Below are positions 6,531-14,771 of a stretch of 52,037 nucleotides of DNA, in pieces. The DNA comes from Hyphomicrobiales bacterium. GTDB taxonomy: Bacteria > Pseudomonadota > Alphaproteobacteria > Rhizobiales > Rhizobiaceae. The stretch spans positions 1 through 52,037 of the forward strand of contig UBYX01000035.1 in the NCBI GenBank assembly GCA_900469955.1, written 5' to 3'. The notes beneath the pieces were generated by a model that saw nothing but the letters and a program-made list of their open reading frames with translations, was not told where the DNA came from and did no database searches. The first letter of the stretch is position 1, and the number at the start of each line of letters is the position of its first letter. Both the position numbers and the translations under genes were made by a program.

Positions 6531-9167
6531 TCACGCGGCTCGCTTTGACTTTCCGAGGCGCTTGATCGCCTGTTCCAACGGCCGCTCGCCATCACAATAG
6601 TCCTGCCAGGCAGTGGTTTTCGCAAGCAGCGCCGGCACGGTGCGGACGGTAAAGCGCTTCGGGTCAAGATCCGACTTCACCTGCGTCCAGGTGAGCGGCA
6701 TCGAGACTGTGGCGCCGGGCCGGGCCCGCGGCGATAGCGGCGCCACAGCGGTCGCCATCCGATCGTTGCGGAGATAGTCGAGGAAGATCCGGCCACCCCT
6801 GAGGCTCTTGGTCATCTTGATCAGGTAGAGTTCGGGATTGTCCCGCGCCATCTGCTGGCAAACATCATGCGCGAAACCCTTGGCCTCCGCCCAAGCGAGA
6901 GGCTTGCGCTTGTTGACCGCGAGCGGCGTGACGACATGCAGTCCCTTGCCGCCCGTCGTCTTGCAGAAGCTAACGAGGCCGAGCTCATCGAGCCGGTCGC
7001 GCATCTCCCGCGCCGCCGCAACGACCGTCGCAAACGGGACGTCAGGACCAGGATCGAGGTCGAACACCAGACGGCCGGGTACTTCCGGCTTGCCAGGTTC
7101 GCAATTCCACGGATGCAATTCAACGCCGCCGATCTGGGCGATCGCTGCAAGCCCCTCAATCCGGTCGATCTGCAGGTACGGCTTCTTGTCGCCGAAGACT
7201 TTCACCAGTTCGAGGAGGTTTGATGTGCCGGGCATCGCGTGCCGCTGAAAGAACTGCTCGCCGCTGATGCCGTCGGGCGCACGAATGATGGAACATGGCC
7301 GGCCCTTGATATGCTCAACAAGCCAGGCACCGATGGCCTCATGATAGCGGGCAAGATCCTCCTTTGTGACCGGCTCGCCATCGCCAGCGTCCGGCCAGAG
7401 CGGCTTGTCGGGATTGGAGACGAGGACACCCATGACCTCGGCTTTCGCGCCTTTGCGGCGAACAGGCTTGTGTTTGGCGGCTGCAGCAGGTTCAGCTGTT
7501 TTCGTCTTGGCAGGCCGTGCCGGCTTCTCGGCCTCGACCTCCTTCGCCGGCTTGTCCTCTCGCAGCCCCTTGAAGGCGGCCTGACGGACGAGGCCGTCCG
7601 CTGTCCATCCTTCAAATTCGATTTCGGCGACCAGCTCTGGTTTCAACCAGACAACTTCGGCCTGCTTCTTTGGAGCAGCGATACCGGTGAAAGGAGATTT
7701 CGCCGTCTCGTGCGGCTTCAGTTTCGGAAGCAAGACCTCGACTTTTTTTGCGCTGTACCCGGTTCCGACACGGCCCACATAAACCAAGCGATCGCCGCGA
7801 TGAACGCCAACCAGGAGAGATCGGAACTTGCCGTTGGTCTTGGCGTAACCGCCGATCACCACCTCATGGCCGGCGCGACATTTCGACTTTGCCCAGGTGT
7901 CGGTGCGGCCCGACAGGTAGGGCGCGTCCATCAGCTTGGAGATAACGCCCTCGAGATGCAGCTTGCAGGCGGAGCGGAGCACAGCGTCGCCACCGGATTG
8001 GAAATGTTCAACGTAGCGGATGCGGGGATCGTCACTTGCTTCGGCGAGCAGGTTCTGCAGCCGCTGCTTCCGCTCGACAAGGCGTGTCGACCGCAGATCG
8101 TCTCCGCCCTCGAAGAGCAGGTCGAACGCAAAATAGACGAGATCACCGGTGGTCCCTTCCGAGAGAGCCGCCTGAAGTGCGGCAAAATCGGGGGCGCCAT
8201 TCTGATCAAGCGCGCAGATCTCGCCATCGATAATGCAGTCCGGCAGCGCGGAGGCCGTCTCGGCGATCTCGGGGTATTTGGCCGTCCAATCGAGGCCTTT
8301 GCGCGTCTTCAGCGTCACCTGGCCGTCCACGACGCGCATCTGGATCCGATATCCATCGAACTTGATCTCGTGCAGCCAATCCTCACCGGCAGGGGGACGA
8401 TCGAGCTTGCCGCACAGTTGAGGTTCGATGAAACCCGGCAGGCCGGCTGCGGTAGAAGTCGCCTTGTCCTTGCGAGATCTCTTCTTGCGCTCGTCAGCTG
8501 CCAGACCGTGCTTGCTGTCCCAGACGGCATCCGCTTCTACATCCGCGTTCGCCATCATGAACGGTCGTGGCTTGCGGCCCTTGCCTTCCGCGATCAGCTC
8601 CATGCTGCGGCCGGAGGCGACCGAGGTCGCGTTCTCTTCCAGGATCGCTGCGCCCTTCTCCTCGACCGAATGTTCGTCATGATGCTTGATCAGCAGCCAG
8701 TTGGTTCGGGCAGCGCCATCGCGATCACTGCGCATCCGCACCAGGACGAAACTGCCCTGCAGCCGCTTGCCCTGGAGCGTGAACTTGAAGTCGCCCTTCT
8801 TCAGCGCCTCTTCGGGTGATTTCCTACCCTCCGGCTCCCAATAGCCGCGATCCCATAGCATCACCGTGCCGCCGCCATATTGCCCCTTCGGGATCGTGCC
8901 TTCGAAATCGCCGTAGTCGAGCGGGTGATCCTCAACCTCGACAGCGAGGCGCTTGTCCTGCGGATCAAGCGAAGGGCCCTTGGTCATAGCCCAGGATTTG
9001 AACACCCCGTCGAGCTCGAGCCTCAGGTCATAATGGAGCCGTGTGGCGTCGTGCTTCTGGATGACGAACCGGCGGCGGTTCGACGGTTTGACCCGCGCCT
9101 CGCCGCTCGGTTCGCCGGTCTTCTTGAAGTCGCGCTTGGCGCGGTATTTCGAAAGATTGTCAGCCAT
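6531..9167 (-). CDS. ligD: multidomain DNA ligase D (phosphoesterase-ligase-polymerase)
   Basis: Central enzyme of bacterial non-homologous end joining, 878 aa. Domain order is 3'-phosphoesterase (about 25-160, with QKHDATRLHYDLRLE and DFEGTIPKGQYG), ATP-dependent ligase (about 245-540, nucleotidyl Lys269 in EIKFDGYR, then IIDGEICALD and the OB fold EIEFEGWTADGLVRQAAFKG), and a C-terminal primase-like polymerase (about 590-870, with FQRHAMPG, LVFDLDPGPDVPF and TTGGKGLHVVTPL). An Ala/Lys-rich linker joins ligase to polymerase. ATG 9167 (MADNLSKYRAKRDF) matches the family start; the open frame runs 20 codons further upstream. It is divergent from dinB. With two Ku proteins and a separate ligase nearby, this is a complete end-joining set. 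Confidence 0.95.
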   Translation of the reverse strand: MADNLSKYRAKRDFKKTGEPSGEARVKPSNRRRFVIQKHDATRLHYDLRLELDGVFKSWAMTKGPSLDPQDKRLAVEVEDHPLDYGDFEGTIPKGQYGGGTVMLWDRGYWEPEGRKSPEEALKKGDFKFTLQGKRLQGSFVLVRMRSDRDGAARTNWLLIKHHDEHSVEEKGAAILEENATSVASGRSMELIAEGKGRKPRPFMMANADVEADAVWDSKHGLAADERKKRSRKDKATSTAAGLPGFIEPQLCGKLDRPPAGEDWLHEIKFDGYRIQMRVVDGQVTLKTRKGLDWTAKYPEIAETASALPDCIIDGEICALDQNGAPDFAALQAALSEGTTGDLVYFAFDLLFEGGDDLRSTRLVERKQRLQNLLAEASDDPRIRYVEHFQSGGDAVLRSACKLHLEGVISKLMDAPYLSGRTDTWAKSKCRAGHEVVIGGYAKTNGKFRSLLVGVHRGDRLVYVGRVGTGYSAKKVEVLLPKLKPHETAKSPFTGIAAPKKQAEVVWLKPELVAEIEFEGWTADGLVRQAAFKGLREDKPAKEVEAEKPARPAKTKTAEPAAAAKHKPVRRKGAKAEVMGVLVSNPDKPLWPDAGDGEPVTKEDLARYHEAIGAWLVEHIKGRPCSIIRAPDGISGEQFFQRHAMPGTSNLLELVKVFGDKKPYLQIDRIEGLAAIAQIGGVELHPWNCEPGKPEVPGRLVFDLDPGPDVPFATVVAAAREMRDRLDELGLVSFCKTTGGKGLHVVTPLAVNKRKPLAWAEAKGFAHDVCQQMARDNPELYLIKMTKSLRGGRIFLDYLRNDRMATAVAPLSPRARPGATVSMPLTWTQVKSDLDPKRFTVRTVPALLAKTTAWQDYCDGERPLEQAIKRLGKSKRAA

Positions 9168-9327
9168 CGGTATCGCGGACCCTTCCAGTTCTACGAGGAG
9201 CGGCGGCGGCGTCTGCCTCCCGCTCATCGATGTTCACAGGATGACAACGCCGGCGGCAGTCCGGAGTTTCGTGACGCGCGCGGGCTCAGGTCCGTCGAAC
9301 AGTTGATATCGCGGAAGAGGCTGGTAT

Positions 9328-9343
9328 GTTCCTCATTTGTTTC
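9328..9343 (+). promoter_or_regulatory. LexA-box-like site upstream of dinB
   Basis: GTTCCTCATTTGTTTC matches the alphaproteobacterial LexA operator GTTC-N7-GTTC with one mismatch in the second half (GTTT). It lies 52 bases before the dinB start, in the ligD-dinB divergent region. DinB is a classical SOS gene, so LexA control is plausible. Confidence 0.5.
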
Positions 9344-9394
9344 GACGCAGGTCTCCGGTGCTGCGCCGATCCCATCGCCATCGCTGAAGCCACC

Positions 9395-10492
9395 ATGAAC
9401 GACATGAGCTCGACCCCCATTCGCAAAATCGTCCATGTGGACATGGATGCCTTCTATGCTTCCGTCGAGCAGCGCGATAACCCCGATTTGCGCGGAAAGC
9501 CGATAGCCGTCGGCGGATCTGCCGCCCGAGGTGTCGTCGCGGCCGCGAGCTACGAGGCGCGCGCCTACGGCGTTCATTCGGCAATGCCTTCGGTGACCGC
9601 GAAGAGAAAATGTCCGAACCTCATTTTCGTGCCGCCACGCTTCGACGTCTACAAGGCGGTGTCCAAGCAAATCCATGAAATCTTTGCGGAATACACGCCG
9701 CTGATCGAGCCGCTGTCGCTTGACGAAGCCTATCTCGATGTTACCGAGAACCTGAAAGGCATGGACATCGCCACAGAGATCGCGCTTGAGATCCGCGCCA
9801 AGATTAAAGCTGTCACCGGCCTCAATGCGTCGGCCGGGATCTCCTACAACAAGTTTCTTGCCAAGATGGCAAGCGACCTCAACAAACCGAACGGCCAGGC
9901 GGTCATCAGGCCGAAGGATGGGCCTGCTTTCGTCGAGGCCCTCCCCGTCAAGAAATTCCATGGTGTGGGGCCGGCGACTGCCGAGCGTATGCGGAAATAT
10001 GGAATAGAGACCGGGCTCGATATGAAGGAAAAGACGCTTGAGTTTCTGGTGGAGCATTTCGGGAAGTCGGGTCCGTATTTCTATGGGATCGCCCGCGGCA
10101 TCGATGAGCGCCAGGTGAAGCCCGACCGGATCCGCAAGTCCGTGGGCGCGGAGGATACCTTCGTGGAGGACATCGCTGATCTCGATCACGCGATAGCGGA
10201 GCTGAAGCCACTTACTGAAAAGGTCTGGCGTTACTGCGAGGCACAAGGCATCAGCGCCAAGACGGTGACCGTGAAGATCAAGTACTCAGACTTCACCCAA
10301 GCGACGCGGAGCCGGACCAGGTCATTGGCGTTTGTGGGCATTCCTGAAGTCCTCGCTGCGGCGTCGGACCTCTTGGCAGCTGTCTATCCATTCAAGCGGC
10401 CGGTGCGGTTGCTCGGCATTACGCTTTCAACGCTGGCGACCTCCGAGATCAATAACGCACGCCCCCAGTCCCAACTTGATCTTGGCCTCTGA
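9395..10492 (+). CDS. dinB: DNA polymerase IV (translesion synthesis)
   Basis: Y-family error-prone polymerase, 365 aa, which extends past damaged or mismatched templates. The palm motif HVDMDAFYASVEQRDNP (catalytic Asp16/Asp18) and the second metal site SLDEAYLDVT are intact. The steric-gate and fingers region (RGKPIAVGG, RGVVAAASYEARAYGV), helix-hairpin-helix thumb and little-finger domain follow. The C-terminus SQLDLGL fits a beta-clamp-binding motif. The start ATG 9395 was chosen because the family begins shortly before IRKIVHVDMD; the frame is open back to 9326, and ATG 9404 is an alternative. Proximity to ligD and a LexA-like site suggest DNA-damage inducibility. Confidence 0.93.
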   Translation: MNDMSSTPIRKIVHVDMDAFYASVEQRDNPDLRGKPIAVGGSAARGVVAAASYEARAYGVHSAMPSVTAKRKCPNLIFVPPRFDVYKAVSKQIHEIFAEYTPLIEPLSLDEAYLDVTENLKGMDIATEIALEIRAKIKAVTGLNASAGISYNKFLAKMASDLNKPNGQAVIRPKDGPAFVEALPVKKFHGVGPATAERMRKYGIETGLDMKEKTLEFLVEHFGKSGPYFYGIARGIDERQVKPDRIRKSVGAEDTFVEDIADLDHAIAELKPLTEKVWRYCEAQGISAKTVTVKIKYSDFTQATRSRTRSLAFVGIPEVLAAASDLLAAVYPFKRPVRLLGITLSTLATSEINNARPQSQLDLGL

Positions 10493-10517
10493 CGGTCCAT
10501 CGGCGAGAATGAGAAAT

Positions 10518-10545
10518 GCCTGCCGCGGGAGGAGGTGCGGCAGGC
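10518..10545. terminator. bidirectional hairpin between dinB and the phosphatase gene
   Basis: Perfect 9-bp stem GCCTGCCGC / GCGGCAGGC with a 10-base loop, located between two convergent genes (stops at 10492 and 10608). It lacks a T run on either strand but is placed to separate the two transcripts. Confidence 0.55.
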
Positions 10546-10607
10546 TCTCCAAGGGGGACCGGGCAGCGGTCGAAAGTGCCAGTTGGCGGACAAGGGATGA
10601 AGCGGGG

Positions 10608-11405
10608 TCAGCTGCTGTGAATTGTCAACAGATCAGCGTAGACTGTTCGGTTGGCCGCGAGCACTGGATGGCCTTGCAGCAAGGCTTCACCCTCGGCAGG
10701 AAACGGCAGATAGTCTCCTCCGGCCTCCTTGACGAGGCAATAACCGGCCATACAATCCCAAGCTCGCATGAACGGCTCGTAATATCCTACAAGCCGGCCT
10801 GCCGCCACATAGGCCAGCATTAAGGCGCCGGACCCGTTTCGGATGAAGTTTCCACCCTTTGACAGCAAGGCGGCGATGATCGCACCCACCCGTTCCGGTG
10901 CGACATAGGTGTTGCAGCCGATACCGGTCATGGCGTTCTGCAAGTTCTTCGACGGATCGAGACTAAGGGCCTTGCCATTCAGGCTGGCCCCCATTCCCGA
11001 GGCCGCAGCGTAAAGTTCATCGTCACAGGGGACGTGAATGACACCGATAGCCGGAAAGCCGCGATGCAGAACGGCAATAGATACACACCATGTTGGCATG
11101 CCGTTGACGAAGGGGGCCGTGCCGTCGATCGGATCGACCACCCATGTGAAACCCGACCGACCTTCCTGATGGCCGTATTCTTCACCAAGAAAACCGTCCG
11201 TCTCGAACGCTTCCGCCACACGCTGCCGCAAGAAGGTCTCGACGTTGCGGTCTGCGATGGAAACGACGTCCTGTAAGTCTCGCTTCGTCTCGACGACCAG
11301 GGAGTCGCGGCGATTGAAATAGTCAAGCGCCATGGCGCCGGCTTCCTGTGCTATGGCCCTTGCGAGGGTAAAGCGCTCTTCGAGTCCTATCTCTTGCGAG
11401 GTCAT
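10608..11405 (-). CDS. inositol-monophosphatase-family phosphatase
   Basis: Mg2+-dependent sugar/inositol phosphatase, 265 aa, last gene of the ABC transporter operon. The family metal-binding motifs are present: GEEYG, DPIDGTAPFVNGMPTW (DxxDGT box) and WDCMAGYCLVKEAGG. ATG 11405 (MTSQEIGLEERF) follows an AGGGAAT site; eight further codons upstream are open. It starts 30 bases after the ATPase gene. The family hydrolyses inositol phosphates, histidinol phosphate, nucleotide bisphosphates or sugar phosphates, and the exact substrate cannot be read. Being in an operon with an AfuABC-type uptake system, it may dephosphorylate the imported compound. Confidence 0.85.
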   Translation of the reverse strand: MTSQEIGLEERFTLARAIAQEAGAMALDYFNRRDSLVVETKRDLQDVVSIADRNVETFLRQRVAEAFETDGFLGEEYGHQEGRSGFTWVVDPIDGTAPFVNGMPTWCVSIAVLHRGFPAIGVIHVPCDDELYAAASGMGASLNGKALSLDPSKNLQNAMTGIGCNTYVAPERVGAIIAALLSKGGNFIRNGSGALMLAYVAAGRLVGYYEPFMRAWDCMAGYCLVKEAGGDYLPFPAEGEALLQGHPVLAANRTVYADLLTIHSS

Positions 11406-11435
11406 GCTGATATTCCCTGTGATGATCACGATTGA

Positions 11436-12497
11436 TTAGCTGTTGATGAGAGCGATGCCGCGGCTGCGGAAGCCGAGCGTGGCATCAGAGGCGGCGGGCA
11501 GAATATGGTCAACGGCATGGTCCACGATGAAAAGCGTGCCGACCGCCGTTTCGACCTCGTATTCAACATGATCACCAAGATAGGCCGAATGCAGGATGCG
11601 GCCGGCGAGCCCCTCGCCGTGCCCTTCAGACAGCGAGACGGCTCCGGGGCGAACGGCAAGGCTTGCCACCCCCGGCTTGGCCCGGCCCGCCGGCACGCGA
11701 TGATGGAATCCCCCGATGCGAATCTCTGCTTCGCTGTCCTCAATTCCGACCACCTCGCACGGAATGACATTCGCCTCTCCCATGAAATCGGCGATGAATG
11801 AGGAAGCGGGTGCTTCATAGAGTTCACGCGGACTTCCGGACTGGGCGATCTGACCGTCTTTCATCACAATGATTCGGTCGGAGACGGCGAGCGCCTCATC
11901 TTGGTCATGCGTGACATAGACGGCTGTGAAGCCGAGACGCTGCTGGAGTTCGCGGATTTCGGTGCGTACGCGGCGGCGCAGCCGGGCATCGAGATTTGAA
12001 AGGGGCTCGTCAAGCAACAGAACCTGAGGCTCCAGCACAAGTGCACGGGCCACGGCGACGCGCTGCTGCTGGCCCCCGGAGAGTTCTGCCGGCAGGCGCT
12101 GCCCCATCCCTGCCAGGCCGACGAGTGCCAGCCCATCCTCTGCCCTTTCCCGCGCATCCTTACGCGACAGACCAGAGGATTCCAGACCGTAGGCGACGTT
12201 GTCGCGGGCATTCATATGCGGAAAAAGCGCATATGATTGGAATACCATCGAAACATCGCGCTCATTTGCCGGGAGCATAGTGACGTCCTTACCGCCGATC
12301 AGGATTTTTCCCGCCGTCGGATGCTCGAGACCTGCCAGCATCCGAAGGGTCGTTGTCTTGCCGCAGCCTGAAGGTCCCAGCAGGGTGACGAGCGTGCCGG
12401 GCTTGATGGTGATTGAGAGGTCCGGAATGGCCGTGAATGCGCCAAAGGTCTTGCGAACATTCTGGAAGACGACGGAACCAGCTTCTTGGTGAATCAT
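11436..12497 (-). CDS. afuC: ABC transporter ATP-binding protein (AfuC/FbpC/PotA type)
   Basis: Cytoplasmic ATPase of an importer, 353 aa. Walker A GPSGCGKTTT, Q loop (MVFQSYALFPHM), signature LSGGQQQRVAVARAL, Walker B VLLLDEPLSNLDA and the H-loop (VTHDQDEAL) are all intact. A C-terminal TOBE-like domain (about 280-350) follows, usual for the MalK/PotA/FbpC group. The start overlaps the stop of the permease gene by four bases. The subfamily is often annotated as ferric-iron import, but the AfuABC member of Actinobacillus pleuropneumoniae is known to transport hexose phosphates. The phosphatase next door favours a phosphorylated substrate here. Confidence 0.92.
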   Translation of the reverse strand: MIHQEAGSVVFQNVRKTFGAFTAIPDLSITIKPGTLVTLLGPSGCGKTTTLRMLAGLEHPTAGKILIGGKDVTMLPANERDVSMVFQSYALFPHMNARDNVAYGLESSGLSRKDARERAEDGLALVGLAGMGQRLPAELSGGQQQRVAVARALVLEPQVLLLDEPLSNLDARLRRRVRTEIRELQQRLGFTAVYVTHDQDEALAVSDRIIVMKDGQIAQSGSPRELYEAPASSFIADFMGEANVIPCEVVGIEDSEAEIRIGGFHHRVPAGRAKPGVASLAVRPGAVSLSEGHGEGLAGRILHSAYLGDHVEYEVETAVGTLFIVDHAVDHILPAASDATLGFRSRGIALINS

Positions 12498-14707
12498 GCG
12501 ATTTTCTCCTGACGAGAGGTGGCGAGGCCGGCGACGCGGTTTTCGCGCCTTAATCGACGTTCGCCCACGAGAACCTGGAAGCCGGCGATGACGGTGATCA
12601 TCACGACGATCAGCATGGACGAATAGGCAATAGCAACACCGTACTCGCCGTTTTCGACCAGGCCGACGATGTAGGAGGTCGCCATGTTGTATTCGGCGCT
12701 GACAAGGAAGATGACGGCGCTGATGGAGGTTATGGCACGCACGAAGGAATAGACGAGTGCCGCGGTGATAGCTGGGCGCAAGAGCGGGAGTATGACCTTG
12801 CGAATCGTGCGGAAGCTATTGGCGCGCAAAGTCAGAGAGGCTTCGTCCAGGCTTTTGTCGAGCTGGCTCATCGCCGCAATGCCGCCGCGCACGCCGACCG
12901 GCATGTTTCGGAAGACGAAGCAGGCAATCAGGATAAGCGCCGAGCCCGTCATTTCCAGCGGCGGGAGATTGAAGGCCATGATGTAACTGACACCGATAAC
13001 TGTGCCTGGAATGGCGAAGCTCATCATAAGGGCGAACTCGAAAACATTCTGGCCGGAAAATTTTTGGCGCACGATAATGTAGGCTGTCAGCAGACCCACG
13101 GCGGCCGTCAGAGGCGCGGAGATCAGGGCGATCTCGATGGTCGTCCAGAAGGAGTTCCAGGCAACGCCCGTCCAGGCGACCCCATTGTCGAGGCCTATGG
13201 AGAAGGCCTTCGCGTAGTGGTCGAGGGTAAGTGAGTTGTCGAGGCCCCAGGTTTTCACGAAGCCGCCGACCAGGATCATGCCGTAGATGACGAGCGTGAA
13301 GAGGATCCACGGGATGACGACAGCGTGGACGCCGATCGACAGCCCACGCGGCAGGGCGATATGCGATCCGCTATCGCCCTTGCCGGTGACGGTGGCAAAA
13401 TTCTTGCCCGATAGCCAAACGCGCTGGGCGAGGAAGGCAGAGAGCGTGAAGGCGAGCAGCACCATGGCGAGGACGGCGGCGCGCGAGGGATCGTTCTGCG
13501 AACCGACGACGGCGAAGAAGATTTCCGTCGAGAGCACGCCATGGCTGCCACCGAGCACCAGCGGATTGCCGAAGTCGGCCATGCTTTCGATGAAGCCGAT
13601 GAGGAAGGCATTGGCGAGGCCCGGCTTCATCAGCGGCAGCGACACGCGCCAGAAGGTGCGCCAACGGTCGGCGCGGAGCGTCGTGGACGCCTCCTCCATC
13701 GATGGACTAACGCCTTCGACGACGCCGATCAGCACGAGGAAGGAAATCGGCGTGAAGGACAGCACCTGCGCGATCCAGATGCCGGAGAGGCCGTAAAGCC
13801 AGCGGCCGGGCTCGACGCCTAAAAGGTTTGAAAGCCCCTGGGTGACGACGCCGGCGCGGCCGAAGAGCAGCGTGAGCGCCAGACCGATCACAAAGGGCGG
13901 CGTGATGATCGGTAGGATCGTCAGCAGCCGCAGGCCCTTCTTGAAGGGAAAGCGCGTGCGGGTGGCGACGAGCGCGAAGGCAAGGCCAAGTAGGGTCGAG
14001 CCGAGGCCGGTCATAATGGCGAGCCACAACGTGCGCCAGGCGACGCCGCAGCGGCCGGCCCCGATCACGCAGTTGAGGCTCCAGATGCTCGGATCCCACA
14101 TGTTGCGGATGAAGTTGTCCGCATTGAACGAGCCGTCGAACTCCTGCACCGAGCCGACAAACATGCTGCCGATGGGGTAGAAAACGAAAACCGCGACGAG
14201 GAAGATAAGCAGCGAGATCGCGCTGACGACGAAAGCATCCCCCTTCATCACGCCCCTCTCCGCAAGACCAAAGGCAAAGAGCAGTACGAAGGAAACGGCC
14301 AAGAGTACGGCACCCGCCCCCATCGATGGCTGACCATCGGAAAGCTGGCCGAAGAGGGTTTCGCTGACAGCCCATGTCCAGCCGTTAAGGCTGATGGCAA
14401 GGCCTTGGAGTGAAAGAAAGAGAACGCCGGCCGCGCCGGTCGAGGCGAGCGCGGCGCCGCGGTGCATCGGATCCGCGATGCCGCGAGCCGCGATTGCCAG
14501 GAGAAGAAGAACGAGCGCACCTCCAAGCCACAGCCGGCCATGCGCGAAGATCTGCACGAGGCCGGGGGCGGTCTGCCGGAAAAAGGGGAAACCGGCCAGC
14601 CAACCGAGTCCGAAGAAGCCGGTCTCGATCCGGTACCAGGGCAACAGGGTCAATGCGACCGCGCCCAGGATCAGGACTACGTCCAGCCTGCGATTGCCAT
14701 GTCTCAT
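12494..14707 (-). CDS. afuB: fused ABC transporter permease (AfuB/FbpB type)
   Basis: Inner-membrane channel subunit of 737 aa with two fused permease units, as is usual for FbpB/AfuB. Each unit carries an EAA loop that docks on the ATPase: EASTTLRADRWRTFWRVSLP in the first half and EASLTLRANSFRTIRKVILP in the second. Around 14 hydrophobic segments can be counted, including several N-terminal ones before the first transport domain. The gene is separated from the upstream binding-protein gene by 64 bases containing a strong hairpin, and its stop overlaps the ATPase start. Confidence 0.92.
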   Translation of the reverse strand: MRHGNRRLDVVLILGAVALTLLPWYRIETGFFGLGWLAGFPFFRQTAPGLVQIFAHGRLWLGGALVLLLLAIAARGIADPMHRGAALASTGAAGVLFLSLQGLAISLNGWTWAVSETLFGQLSDGQPSMGAGAVLLAVSFVLLFAFGLAERGVMKGDAFVVSAISLLIFLVAVFVFYPIGSMFVGSVQEFDGSFNADNFIRNMWDPSIWSLNCVIGAGRCGVAWRTLWLAIMTGLGSTLLGLAFALVATRTRFPFKKGLRLLTILPIITPPFVIGLALTLLFGRAGVVTQGLSNLLGVEPGRWLYGLSGIWIAQVLSFTPISFLVLIGVVEGVSPSMEEASTTLRADRWRTFWRVSLPLMKPGLANAFLIGFIESMADFGNPLVLGGSHGVLSTEIFFAVVGSQNDPSRAAVLAMVLLAFTLSAFLAQRVWLSGKNFATVTGKGDSGSHIALPRGLSIGVHAVVIPWILFTLVIYGMILVGGFVKTWGLDNSLTLDHYAKAFSIGLDNGVAWTGVAWNSFWTTIEIALISAPLTAAVGLLTAYIIVRQKFSGQNVFEFALMMSFAIPGTVIGVSYIMAFNLPPLEMTGSALILIACFVFRNMPVGVRGGIAAMSQLDKSLDEASLTLRANSFRTIRKVILPLLRPAITAALVYSFVRAITSISAVIFLVSAEYNMATSYIVGLVENGEYGVAIAYSSMLIVVMITVIAGFQVLVGERRLRRENRVAGLATSRQEKIA

Positions 14708-14738
14708 GGCTGACCTCGCTGTCTTTGAGTGTAAGGAG

Positions 14739-14760
14739 GCGGCGCCCGAAAAGGCGCCGC
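14739..14760 (-). promoter_or_regulatory. intercistronic hairpin between binding-protein and permease genes
   Basis: Perfect 8-bp stem GCGGCGCC / GGCGCCGC with a 6-base loop, 12 bases after the binding-protein stop and upstream of the permease start. Such hairpins in ABC operons typically protect the upstream mRNA and lower expression of the membrane components. There is no T run, so partial rather than full termination is likely. Confidence 0.55.
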
Positions 14761-14771
14761 TGTTCAGGACA

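Noticed and set aside
7239..8819. 526-aa open frame on the + strand inside ligD
   Set aside because: It is antisense to the clearly conserved ligD. High GC content leaves long open shadows, and the translation shows no domain and has no ribosome site.
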